NCBI GenBank assembly: GCA_028287225.1
Contig: JAQBPZ010000208.1
Span: forward strand, 1-21,809
DNA length: 21,809 bases
Source: Gemmatimonadota bacterium
GTDB lineage: Bacteria > Gemmatimonadota > Gemmatimonadetes > Gemmatimonadales > Gemmatimonadaceae
Direction: 5' to 3'
This document shows, one piece after another, positions 1 through 7,728 of the stretch (positions are counted from its first letter, which is position 1; the number at the start of each line of letters is the position of its first letter). The notes beneath the pieces were generated by a model. It was not told the DNA's origin and searched no databases. It worked only from the letters and a program-made list of their open reading frames with translations. The translations under genes were made by a program, and so were the position numbers.

Positions 1-94
1 GTTTTCGCCTGGCGCCGCATTCTCGGGCGGTAGACGCCGGACCGGTCTGGTTCCCAAGCTGGACGTCGCCGGTTCGAGTCCGGTCGCCCGCTCC
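1..94 (+). repeat. tRNA-Gly(CCC) 3'-half fragment, att-like copy 1
   Basis: Positions 52-94 read as the 3' half of a tRNA-Gly(CCC): anticodon loop TTCCCAA, 3' anticodon arm GCTGG, a T arm with loop TTCGAGT, and acceptor strand CGCCCGC. No 5' half (GCGGGCG plus D arm) precedes it, so it is not a functional tRNA gene in this window. Bases 1-69 are identical to 2434-2502, and the repeat may extend left of the window. Minus-strand positions 18-20 carry the same ATG that starts the small gene at 2190-2453, so a sister copy of that gene probably continues beyond the left edge. Tyrosine integrases commonly use tRNA 3' halves as attachment sites, and the fragment is read as such a scar. Confidence 0.8.
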
Positions 95-97
95 TTG

Positions 98-970
98 TTA
101 AGTCGCTCTATTGGCACTCAAGAAGCCCGGGTCCACGTCGTGGACCCGGGCTTCGTCGTTGGGGTCCACGGCGGGGTCCACCAATTCACCGTTTTGGTCC
201 GGATTGGCATCGACCAGGGGGGCGGCCGAGGTCCCTGAGCGGGCGGCGCGTTCGGCCTCCGTCCATGCGATCATGGCGCGGATTTCGTCCGCCGAATACC
301 GCGTCAGCTGCTTGGCCAGGTCCGGATTGATCAGCAGCGGGTTGGGCGCCGGAGTGGTGCCCGCCGTGCGACCGTTGGTGCGAATCCGTTCCAGTGTGTT
401 CGCGGCATCGACCTTGGACTCGGGAGATTCACGGTCCTGGTAGACCCCGTTGCGCATCGCAGTGCTGGTGCCCGCCATGGTGTTCAGCGTGCTCTCGTTC
501 CCTGTAAACTTCGGAGCGGCGTCCATGAGGACGCGACGCAGGCCGTTCCATCCACGTCCCTTCAGGAGCTGCACGCCGGCGATGACCTCCAGGTCGTGGA
601 ACCAGCCGAGCGCAGCGTCAAGCGTGGCCGGCATTCGCGAGTACTTCCCGTTGGGCTGCGCGACACCCATCGCGAGGCGGCCCGCTGGAAAGAGGGGGTA
701 GTCTTCGATCGCACCGGCGTGATAGAGCGTCTCGAACTCGGACAGGTAGCCCGCGAACGCCCGCTTGAACGCGTGCCGAGTCACACCGTTGAGTGCGAGC
801 CCGGGAGACTTCTTGTTGCCGCGACCACGCACGTCCACGATGCCGACGCTCTCGCCCATCGCGTCGGGGTCATCGCTGAGGAAGTACAACGCATCCATGT
901 CGACCTGGCTGCGACGCGTGAGGTAGACCTGACCAAGACGCGGCCCCGAGTTCGACCGCCAGGCGGCAAC
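98..970 (-). pseudogene. Tyrosine recombinase, C-terminal catalytic part (5'-truncated, frameshifted)
   Basis: The longest open stretch (98-898, 266 aa) plus in-frame codons upstream encode the catalytic domain of a tyrosine integrase. Visible in order are a box I-like PRLGQVYLTRRSQVD (just upstream of the first ATG), a basic hairpin GRGNKKSPG that may hold the catalytic Lys, box II GWNGLRR and a terminal motif NGVYQDRE with the likely nucleophilic Tyr. The usual His of box II (HxLRR) is Asn here, and the second His/Trp position looks like Thr (MAGTST). The frame breaks at the C run 944-947 (a G run on the coding strand). There is no N-terminal or core-binding domain of its own; upstream it joins the other integrase remnant. 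A tail of over 100 aa follows the Tyr and ends at tRNA fragment 1. The product is probably inactive, though it could be a divergent family with altered residues. Confidence 0.6.
122..154. terminator. Terminator-like hairpin after tRNA fragment 1
   Basis: A perfect 15-bp inverted repeat (122-136 with 140-154) around a 3-nt loop lies 27 bases after tRNA fragment 1. It sits inside the last codons of the integrase remnant on the minus strand. It has no clear T-tract. It may be the former terminator of the tRNA gene or of the element. Confidence 0.5.
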
Positions 971-2193
971 GCGGGTCGATCGTGAGCGGATTCTTCCCGT
1001 TGACGCTCAGCGGCGAGGCATGCGCATCGACCATGAGTGCGGCACCCAGTTCGGCCGATTCGCCAGGCAGGATCACCAACCGGCCGGCGGCAAAGATGGG
1101 ATAGTCCTCGATCTCGCCGCTGATGCGTGCTGCTTCGTAACGGCGGAGGTATCCGGCATGCAGCGCGCGTCGTCGACGAGCGTCCGCTGTTCGCTGGTCA
1201 GCCGTCGGACGTACTCGTTGCCCTCGGCCTCCCGCACCTGGATTCCACCATGCGGGCGCATCGCGGTGCGCTCGAGCAAGAGGTCGGAACGGGAGCGATC
1301 GGCGAACAAGGACAGACGCGCGTCGTGATGAAACGCGAGCGCCAGGAGCCCACGCGGATCGTCGAGCGCAGAGAAGATCGCGCGCATCTCAGGCTGGGAG
1401 TGGCGAGGACGGTCTGGGTCGTCGAGTTCACCGGCAATCTTCTCCCACTCCTTCTTCGCGTGCACCTTCCACTTCTCGCGGGGCTCGCACGCGTCGTCGG
1501 TGATCGCGCGCTTCAGCTTGAGCCAGCGTGCCATGCGATAGAACTCGTCGAGCATCTTCTCCACGACGGAAAAGCCGTGTCGCCCCGTGGACATGTGCTC
1601 ATCGGCGAGGGTTCGCACGACGTAGTCGGCGTCCACGGCTGTGAACGAGTTCCACGTCTTGGGGACGAGACCCGCATGATCAGGATGCTGCTCCCAGATA
1701 CGCCGCATGGTCGTGCTGCGCGAGATTACCTCCTTCGTTGTGCGGTCAGGCGTGCGCTCGCCGTCCACAAGGGGAGCCTCAGCATTCCCGTGCCGTCAAG
1801 CGTAGTGGCCATGGCGATACCATCGCGACTGGAGAGGGCCGCGAGCGTTGCGGGCTCTTCCACCATGGCAGGTGCCGGCGGTGCGACTTCAGCGCCAACT
1901 TCCCCGTTACGCAGGTCGAGTTCGAGCGCATTGGCGAGAACCCGCGCCTGAGCGCGCACGTCTTCGTTGAAGCGCTCACCGAGCGCACGCCGAGACTGCA
2001 GACCGGTGGACTTCCAGGCTCGCGCATCTCGCGCCCCGGAGCGGACCAGTTCCGGATCCTTGAAGCGGAGAAAGATCGCGCGCCCCTTCTCGGCGCGCTC
2101 AACGATCTGCACGTTGTGCGGATGACGGCCCATGGTCTCCTTCCACGGCTGCGTGCGATCCTCCTTCCTCGCACCGTTCGCGCGCGGGGTCAC
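966..2193 (-). pseudogene. Tyrosine recombinase, N-terminal and core part (frameshifted, 3'-truncated)
   Basis: Two overlapping open frames (1726-2193, 155 aa; 1073-1768, 231 aa) join into one integrase-like protein if one base is restored in the G run at 1771-1774. The first part resembles an arm-binding/SAM-like N-terminus (FNEDVRAQARVLANALELDL). The second holds an all-alpha core-binding region and a box I-like stretch (ALAFHHDARLSLF..RSDLL). A second frameshift in the GC-repeat 1163-1168 moves the reading to a frame containing EIEDYPIFAAGRL, which matches EDYPLFPAGRL in the downstream remnant. This copy lacks box II and the Tyr and runs into the box I of the other copy near 960. The start at 2193 overlaps the upstream small gene by four bases (ATGA). 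Integrase assignment rests on domain pattern only. Confidence 0.55.
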
Positions 2194-2433
2194 TGGGTGA
2201 CCTCATGAGAGGAGGTGGTGATCGCATCGCCAGCACATGAGGCGGCGTCGGATGCACGCCGGCGCTTCTCGAGAGCCGGCTGAGTCAGACGGTACCATGC
2301 GTCGAACTTCTCGATGTCTACGGCCCAGACGCCACTCTTCTTCCAGCACCAGACTCCGTCCCCGTACTTCCCGGCCCACTCCGTGAGCGTCGACTTTGCG
2401 CGCCCGGTAAGCTCAAACCGCGTAGAGCCCGGC

Positions 2434-2453
<20 letters not shown>
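2190..2453 (-). CDS. Small excisionase-like / winged-helix DNA-binding protein
   Basis: An 87-aa protein. The segment from about residue 15 to 55 (GRAKSTLTEWAG.. to ..VDIEKFDAWY) has the helix-turn-helix plus wing look of excisionase-type (MerR-like) recombination directionality factors. The C-terminal third is Ser/Ala rich and probably disordered. Its stop overlaps the start of the integrase remnant by four bases, so the two were probably co-transcribed on the minus strand. Its ATG lies inside the repeat at 2434-2528, about 50 bases from the tRNA-like core, so expression would start within the attachment region. Family assignment is an inference from size, fold pattern and position; it could instead be another small DNA-binding protein. 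Confidence 0.5.
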
Positions 2454-2528
<75 letters not shown>

Positions 2529-2780
2529 TTTGGCAATCTCTCGCGCATCGCTCTTGTCAGGGTCGTTGCCTTCGGCCCGGTTGGCGCATCAGGGAGCGTC
2601 CGTTCAGGGCTCCCGATCAGTCCGCCGAGAGCCACCGGCAGCGGCAGGCGCAAAGGACGGCGACCGTGGTGAGGCGTCCAGTGACACGCCTGGCAGGGAG
2701 CGCTGGGTCCCTGGTGGGCGATAGCGTATCATGTATGGTGCATAAGCCACCGTAATGTATCGTATATAGGGCATCAGACA
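2529..2780. other. Non-coding stretch between att-like copy 2 and the hipBA promoter
   Basis: No convincing gene is seen here. Short open frames cross the tRNA fragment but have no recognisable protein. Composition drops from very GC-rich to AT-rich from about 2720, where short repeats of the type ATGTAT and GTAATGTA begin. These lead into the toxin-antitoxin promoter. Confidence 0.5.
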
Positions 2781-2844
2781 GATTCGTCATTGACGACGGC
2801 GGGCAAGTAATGTACTATGTATAAAGCATTATCGACGTTAATGC
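2752..2844 (+). promoter_or_regulatory. hipBA promoter with operator-like repeats
   Basis: A good sigma-70-type promoter is visible: TTGACG at 2790-2795, a 17-base spacer, and TACTAT at 2813-2818. The octamer GTAATGTA occurs twice (2752-2759 and 2807-2814), the second overlapping the -10 element. An inverted repeat GCATTA-N7-TAATGC at 2826-2844 covers the likely transcription start. HipB-type antitoxins repress their own operon by binding palindromes near the promoter, so this inverted repeat is the best operator candidate. The binding protein is inferred, not shown. Confidence 0.55.
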
Positions 2845-2861
2845 GATATACATGAGGCACT

Positions 2862-3194
2862 ATGAAGTCAGCGACTAATGACGTCCTCCCCAGTCCTGTA
2901 CGCCGCGCCCTCGTCAAATTCGGCGCAGACCTCTCCGTGGGACGCCGTCGTCGCGGCATCACGACCGTGATGATGGCCGAGCGGCTCGGTGTCGCGCGCG
3001 CCACCTATGGCCGCATGGAACATGGGGACCCGCGCGTCGCGATCGGCACCTACATGATGGCACTGTTCGTCCTCGGGCTCGGCACGCCGGTCGCCGAACT
3101 GGCGGACCCCCGCGCGGACGAGACGGGGACGCTGCTCGAGGCGGAGCGCCTCCCCAAACGCGTCCGACCCAAGCGGGAGCCGCAACCCAAATGA
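2862..3194 (+). CDS. HipB-like XRE-family antitoxin/repressor
   Basis: A 110-aa protein with a Cro/XRE helix-turn-helix at about residues 22-75 (RRRRGITTVMMAERLGVARATYGRMEHGDP). The sequence around AERLGVARATYGRME is the classic two-helix recognition unit. A basic C-terminal tail ends in KRVRPKREPQPK. The ATG follows a GAGG ribosome site at 2853-2857. Its stop overlaps the HipA start by four bases, the usual antitoxin-first coupling. It is expected to bind and neutralise HipA and to repress the operon through the palindrome at 2826-2844. It lacks close visual similarity to E. coli HipB, so the name rests on the fold and the neighbour. Confidence 0.8.
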   Translation: MKSATNDVLPSPVRRALVKFGADLSVGRRRRGITTVMMAERLGVARATYGRMEHGDPRVAIGTYMMALFVLGLGTPVAELADPRADETGTLLEAERLPKRVRPKREPQPK

Positions 3195-4537
3195 ACCGCA
3201 CCATCGGAGTGACCCTCGGAAACAGCGGCCGACGCGTCGGCGTCCTGCGGTACAATCGCGATGGCACGCGCGAGAGCGCGTCGTTCGAGTACGATACCGA
3301 GTGGCTCGCGGCACCTGATCGCTTCCGCATCGACCCGGCGTTGCCGTTGGTCGCGGGTCCGCAATTCCACAAACGGCGTGAGGGCGGGTCGATCTTCCCC
3401 GGTGCCATCGCCGACTCCGAGCCGGACGGCTGGGCAGCGAAGGTCATCTTGCGTGATCACGCGAAGCGCCGTGCCCTCGCCAAGGCTGCTGGCGAGCCGC
3501 ACCCAGCGCTCGCCGGGGCGATGGACTTTCTGCTTGAAGTCGATGACTTCAGCCGGGTCAGCGCCCTTCGCTTCCGCGACGAGTCGGGCATCTTCCGCCG
3601 TCCCCGTGAAGAGGGCGGACGGGCGGCCCCCCCGCTGATCGAACTCGAACACCTGCTGTCGGCCAGCCGCGCCGTCGAGACGAACACGGAAACGGCAGCC
3701 GAGCTAGCCTACCTGCGCGGGCGCGGCACGTCACTGCAGGGCGTCCGCCCGAAGTGCACCGTACTCGATGACGACGGCGGCCTCTCGATCGGCAAGTTCC
3801 CGAGTGTGCAGGACGAGCGCGCGGTCACGAAGGCCGAAATCCTGGCGCTGACGCTCGCCGCCGACGCCGGGATCCGCGCGGCGCACGGACGACTCGTCTC
3901 GAGCGACGGAGTCCCCGTGGCGCTCGTCCGCCGCTTCGACCGCGTCGATGGCGAGCGCCTGATGTATCTCTCAGCGGCGACGCTCATGGGGACGACCGCC
4001 GGGGAGCCCACCGAGCACACCTATGCCGAGATGGTCGACACCATCCGCGTGTTCGGCGCGGCCCCGCGAGAGGACATCGAGGAGCTGTGGCGCCGCATCG
4101 CCTTCTCCATCCTCATCACGAACGTCGACGATCACCTGCACAACCACGGCTTCCTGCATGTCGAGCGCGAGACCTGGCGTCTTGCGCCAGCCTTCGACGT
4201 GAACCCGTTCCCCGACAAGCTGCGGGAGCTCAAGACCTGGGTGAGCGAGGAAACGGGTCCGGCAGCGACGATCGCGGCCCTCATGTCGGCGGTGCCCTAC
4301 TTCGGCCTGAAGCTCGATCGTGCCCGAGAGGTCCTCGGCGAGGTCGAGGCGGCCGTAGCACGGTGGCGCCCTCGCGGATCGGAACTCGGGATGTCCGCGG
4401 TGGAGCTCGACGACTTCGATGATGCGTTTGAGCACGACGAACGGCGAGCCGCCCAGTCTGAAAGTGCACGCCACAGGGTGCCCGCCGTTCCGAAACCGCG
4501 CACACGCGAGGGCGACGTCTCTCCGGCCTCCGGCTGA
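3191..4537 (+). CDS. hipA: HipA-family serine/threonine kinase toxin
   Basis: A 448-aa protein close to the usual HipA length (about 440). The N-terminal part (about 1-100) matches the HipA coupling domain. A Gly/Ser loop GTSLQGVRPK (179-188) corresponds to the P-loop and autophosphorylated-Ser region. RRFDR is at 247-251, the catalytic loop NVDDHLHNHGF at 311-321, and the metal-binding APAFDVNP at 332-339. All key kinase residues look present, so it may be active. HipA kinases phosphorylate translation factors such as glutamyl-tRNA synthetase and cause growth arrest; the target here is unknown. It is translationally coupled to the HTH gene upstream. The C-terminal 40 residues are low-complexity and may be an extension. 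In this setting it may act as a stabiliser of the island. Confidence 0.88.
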   Translation: MNRTIGVTLGNSGRRVGVLRYNRDGTRESASFEYDTEWLAAPDRFRIDPALPLVAGPQFHKRREGGSIFPGAIADSEPDGWAAKVILRDHAKRRALAKAAGEPHPALAGAMDFLLEVDDFSRVSALRFRDESGIFRRPREEGGRAAPPLIELEHLLSASRAVETNTETAAELAYLRGRGTSLQGVRPKCTVLDDDGGLSIGKFPSVQDERAVTKAEILALTLAADAGIRAAHGRLVSSDGVPVALVRRFDRVDGERLMYLSAATLMGTTAGEPTEHTYAEMVDTIRVFGAAPREDIEELWRRIAFSILITNVDDHLHNHGFLHVERETWRLAPAFDVNPFPDKLRELKTWVSEETGPAATIAALMSAVPYFGLKLDRAREVLGEVEAAVARWRPRGSELGMSAVELDDFDDAFEHDERRAAQSESARHRVPAVPKPRTREGDVSPASG

Positions 4538-4575
4538 GGTGCGCACTCGGTGAGTCCAGGCACCGCCAACCCGAA

Positions 4576-4601
4576 CGGCCCCGATCCGGTGATCAGGGCC
4601 G
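4576..4601 (+). terminator. Terminator-like hairpin downstream of hipA
   Basis: CGGCCC at 4576-4581 pairs with GGGCCG at 4596-4601. Inside, GATC pairs with GATC around the loop CGGT, with one C-A mismatch. This gives about ten base pairs starting 38 bases after the hipA stop. No T-tract follows. Confidence 0.4.
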
Positions 4602-4741
4602 CTCTCCACATCGCCGATCGCTCTGGCGCCGTGGCCAGAATGGCGAGAGAGCATGCACGGTTTGACGACAAAGCGTGCACACGCATTACGACAGTTCGCG
4701 CAAGTCGACACACGAGACACACTACGTGAAATCACGATAGA

Positions 4742-4951
4742 GTGCTCTTGGGAACTACGATAGACCGCTCCGGTCGACAGGAGGCGCTGATTCCGGCAGA
4801 GCATGGCCGAGATGACCCGGGAGCGGGCGTTTCCGACGTACCACGCGTGGTGGCCAGCGCGATCACGATCCTCTTCTTCCGCTGGTTCGCGCGGCAGGAG
4901 CGTCTCGAGGCCGAGGCGGCGAACAGCGCATCGCTCGCTGTTCCCGGTTGA
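4742..4951 (+). pseudogene. Possible decayed CtaG-like (caa3 oxidase assembly) C-terminus
   Basis: The stretch from about 4797 to 4951 reads QSMAEMT in one frame, then PGAG and, after a gap, VVASAITILFFRWFARQE in another. Together this resembles the last membrane helix and basic tail of CtaG-type cytochrome oxidase assembly proteins, where a DQ...MWVPG motif precedes the final helix. The middle of that motif is missing and the frame shifts. The rest of the gene is not visible upstream. The match is from memory of the family only and may be chance. The flanking DNA from 4602 to 4741 and from 4952 to 5103 shows no gene. Confidence 0.25.
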
Positions 4952-5103
4952 CCCGCGTCGCGCCGCCGCGCTCTAGCATTCCCTCGTCGAGCCACCTGAC
5001 GATCCGATGGCGGCGGCCTCTCGCGGTGAGGGACTGTCGTAGGACGTTGCCGCGCCCCGGTTGCCCGGGACGGCGACCGTTTCCACGCCACCGGAGGTCT
5101 CGA

Positions 5104-7245
5104 ATGTCCCCCGTCAGCCTTCCCGTCAGCCTTCCCGTCCGCCGCCGCCATCCGCGCGCCGGCGTGCGTTGGTTCCGCATGCTGCTCGCTCTCGCGCTTG
5201 TGGCTGCGCCGCCTCTCGCCGCGCAGGAACGCACGTCGCCGCCGGACAGCGCGACACGACACGGCACGTCAGCATCGACACCGTGCGCGTTGTCGGCCGC
5301 ATCGACGACCTCGTCGGCGTCGCGCGGACCGCCACGGAGGGACGCGTCGGCGCGGCCGAGCTGCGTTTCCGCCCGCTCACCCGCGAGGGCGAGCTGCTCG
5401 AGACGGTGCCGGGAATGATCGTCACGGAGCACTCCGGCGACGGGAAGGCGAACCAGTACTTCGTCCGCGGGTTCAACCTCGACCACGGCACAGACTTCCA
5501 GACGCGGCTCGAGGGGATGCCACTCAACATGCCGACGCACGGCCACGGGCAGGGCTACACGGACCTCAACTTCCTCATGCCCGAACTGGTGGATCACATC
5601 GAGTACCAGCTCGGGGTCTACATCCGGCGGTCGGGGACTTCGGCAGCGCCGGCGCGGCCGAGTTCCACCTGGCGACACGTCTCGCGCAGCCGTTCGTGGC
5701 CCTCTCCACCGGCGCGAACCGCCTTGCGCGCGTCGCGGCTGGATGGTCGGGGAGCATGGCCGGCGGCGCCCTGCTGTTCGGGGGCGAGGGCAAGACGTAC
5801 GACGGCCCGTGACAGATGCCAGAAGGGATCCGGAAGCTGAGCGGGCTCGCGCGGTTCACGCGCGGTGCGCCGACATCGCAGCTTTCGCTCCTCGCGATGG
5901 CGTACCACAACCAGTGGAGCGCGAGCGACCAGATCCCGCTCCGCGCCGTACAGCAGGGGCTCCTCTCGCGCTTCGGGCAGCTCGACTCCACGGACGGCGG
6001 AAATGCACTCCGCCTCAGTCTCTCCGGGAGCTATCGTCACGTCGGAAGCCGATCGACCCAGCTCGTGCAGCTCCACGCGATCCGCTCCGAGCCGCCCTCT
6101 TCTCGGACTTCACCTACTTTCTGGAGGATCCCGTCCGTGGCGACCAGTTCTCGCAGACCGATCAGCGGACGATCCTCGGCGGACAGCTGTCGGACGTGCG
6201 GCAGCTCGCCGTGTGGGGAGCCGAGCACACTGTCACTACAGGGCTGCAGGCGCGCGCCGACCTGATTGACGGCGTTGGGCTGTATCACACGCAGGCACGG
6301 GTGCGCGTCGAGACGGTGCGGGCCGACGTGGTTCGGGAGATGGCGAGCGGGGCGTACGCGCAGGTGGAGTCGCGCTGGTCGCTACGTGTCCGGAGCATGG
6401 TCGGGGTCCGCGGCGACGCCTACACCTTCCAAGTGTCGACCAGCACGGCCGCGAACTCGGGCAATCGCACCGCGGGGATCGTGAGCCCCGAGGCCTCGGT
6501 TGCCCTCGCGCTCACGGGCGACGCGGAGCTATACCTGAGTGGCGGCTACGGCTTCCACAGCAACGACGCGCGGGGCACGACGATCACCGTCGATCCGACG
6601 TCGGGCGAGTCCGTGTCGCGCGTCGACCCGCTGGTCCGCTCTCGCGGGGCAGAGCTCGGGCTCCGGGCGTCGCCAGCGGCGCGCTGGCGGACCACGGCGA
6701 CCGCGTGGTGGCTGGCGCTCGACCGCGAGCTGCTCTTCGTCGGCGACGCCGGCATCACCGAGCCCTCGTCGGCGAGCCGGCGAATCGGGCTGACCGTTGC
6801 GAACTTCCATCGTCCGGTCCCGGAGCTCGCGCTCGACGCCGACATCTCCGTCGCCCACGCCGGCTTCGTCGGCGAGCCCGCTGGCGAAGGGCACATCCCG
6901 GGCGCACCCGAGAACGTCGTCGCCAGCGGCATCACGTGGACTCCACGGGAGCGCGGACTCTTCGGCTCCGCGCGCCTGCGGCACTTCGGGTCCTATCCGC
7001 TGACGGCGGATGGCGCACTGCGCGCGCGGGCGTCAGACCTAATCGACGCCGATGTGGGCCATGCCTTCCGAGCGGGGACGCGCCTCCAGGTCGGCATCCT
7101 GAACCTGCTGAACGCGACGGCGGACGACATCCAATACGTGTATGCGTCGCGGCTGCGTGGCGAGCCCGCCGACGGAAGGGACGACGTCCACTTCCACCCG
7201 GCGGAGCCGCGGCAGGTCCGTCTCACGATCGACCTCAGGTTCTAG
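5104..7245 (+). pseudogene. TonB-dependent outer-membrane receptor, broken by frameshifts and a nonsense codon
   Basis: The ATG at 5104 follows GGAGG (5092-5096) and starts a signal peptide ending near PPLAAQ. The reading frame then changes near 5250-5270. The next segment holds the plug domain (LLETVPGMIVTEHSG, NQYFVRGFNLDHGTDFQTRL, HGHGQGYTDLNFL). A second shift at about 5625-5640 leads to GDFGSAGAAEF. An in-frame TGA at 5810-5812 falls where the text around it (DGP..QMPEGIRKL) suggests a former Trp codon. Another shift at about 6090-6100 leads to the long open frame ending at 7245, which carries the beta-barrel and a C-terminal Phe. Total length, about 710 codons, is normal for the family. 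At least three shifts plus a stop argue for decay. It would have imported a siderophore, metal chelate or similar ligand; the substrate is unknown. The N-terminal codons include a 12-base tandem repeat (5113-5136). Confidence 0.8.
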
Positions 7246-7409
7246 CAGGGCTGCCCCGTCCGTGCGTGCACGATCTGGCGGGGCCGCCCCGGCGCGTACA
7301 GCTTTCGGTCCGCGTCCTGCGACGTTGCTAGTGAGATGCCAGCATCGCGTGCTGCGGCGCGTCGAATCGGAGAGAGCGAGTGCGACTCGCGGATGCGGGA
7401 TCCACGGAA

Positions 7410-7567
7410 GGTCCACCAAGTCCGTTTTTCAAGCCGGATCGACCGTTCTGCTGCGGGGTTGTATGGACGGTCTCGGCGCGAGTACCGAAGCGTAGCGAAC
7501 GAAGAGCCCGCAGACCGGTCACCTTCCCAAGCTGGACGTCGCCGGTTCGAGTCCGGTCGCCCGCTCC
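7410..7567 (+). repeat. tRNA-Gly(CCC) 3'-half fragment, att-like copy 3 with 110-base left flank
   Basis: The last 46 bases (about 7522-7567) repeat the tRNA-Gly 3' half: CTTCCCAAGCTGG, T loop TTCGAGT and acceptor strand CGCCCGC. The 110 bases before it match the flank of copy 4 (10116-10273), and the two repeats have exactly the same length of 158 bases. No tRNA 5' half is present. It shares the motif GACCGGTC-N3-TTCCCAAG with copies 1, 2 and 4. It marks the border between the TonB receptor module and the peptidase module. Confidence 0.8.
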
Positions 7568-7587
7568 TGCCGTATCAACGAGTTACA

Positions 7588-7617
7588 GCGCCGCCGGAGC
7601 CTCCGCTCCGGCGGCGC
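7588..7617. terminator. Terminator-like hairpin after tRNA fragment 3
   Basis: A perfect 13-bp inverted repeat (7588-7600 with 7605-7617, loop CTCC) lies 20 bases after the tRNA fragment. The placement is that expected of a tRNA gene terminator carried along with the 3' half. Confidence 0.5.
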
Positions 7618-7671
7618 GGTCGTTGGTGCCGAAGACGGCGTAACTCGGCCACCGGCGCGCGGCGCGAATGA

Positions 7672-7712
7672 GAACAGGGGGAGGCGGCCCGCACGGCCGC
7701 CTCCCCCTGTTC
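7672..7712 (-). terminator. Strong hairpin terminator of the S9 peptidase gene
   Basis: A perfect 18-bp stem (7672-7689 with 7695-7712) with a 5-base loop lies 16 bases beyond the peptidase stop on the minus strand. There is no long T-tract, but the stem is strong enough to block transcription from either side. Confidence 0.65.
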
Positions 7713-7728
7713 ATTCACGATCCGAGGC

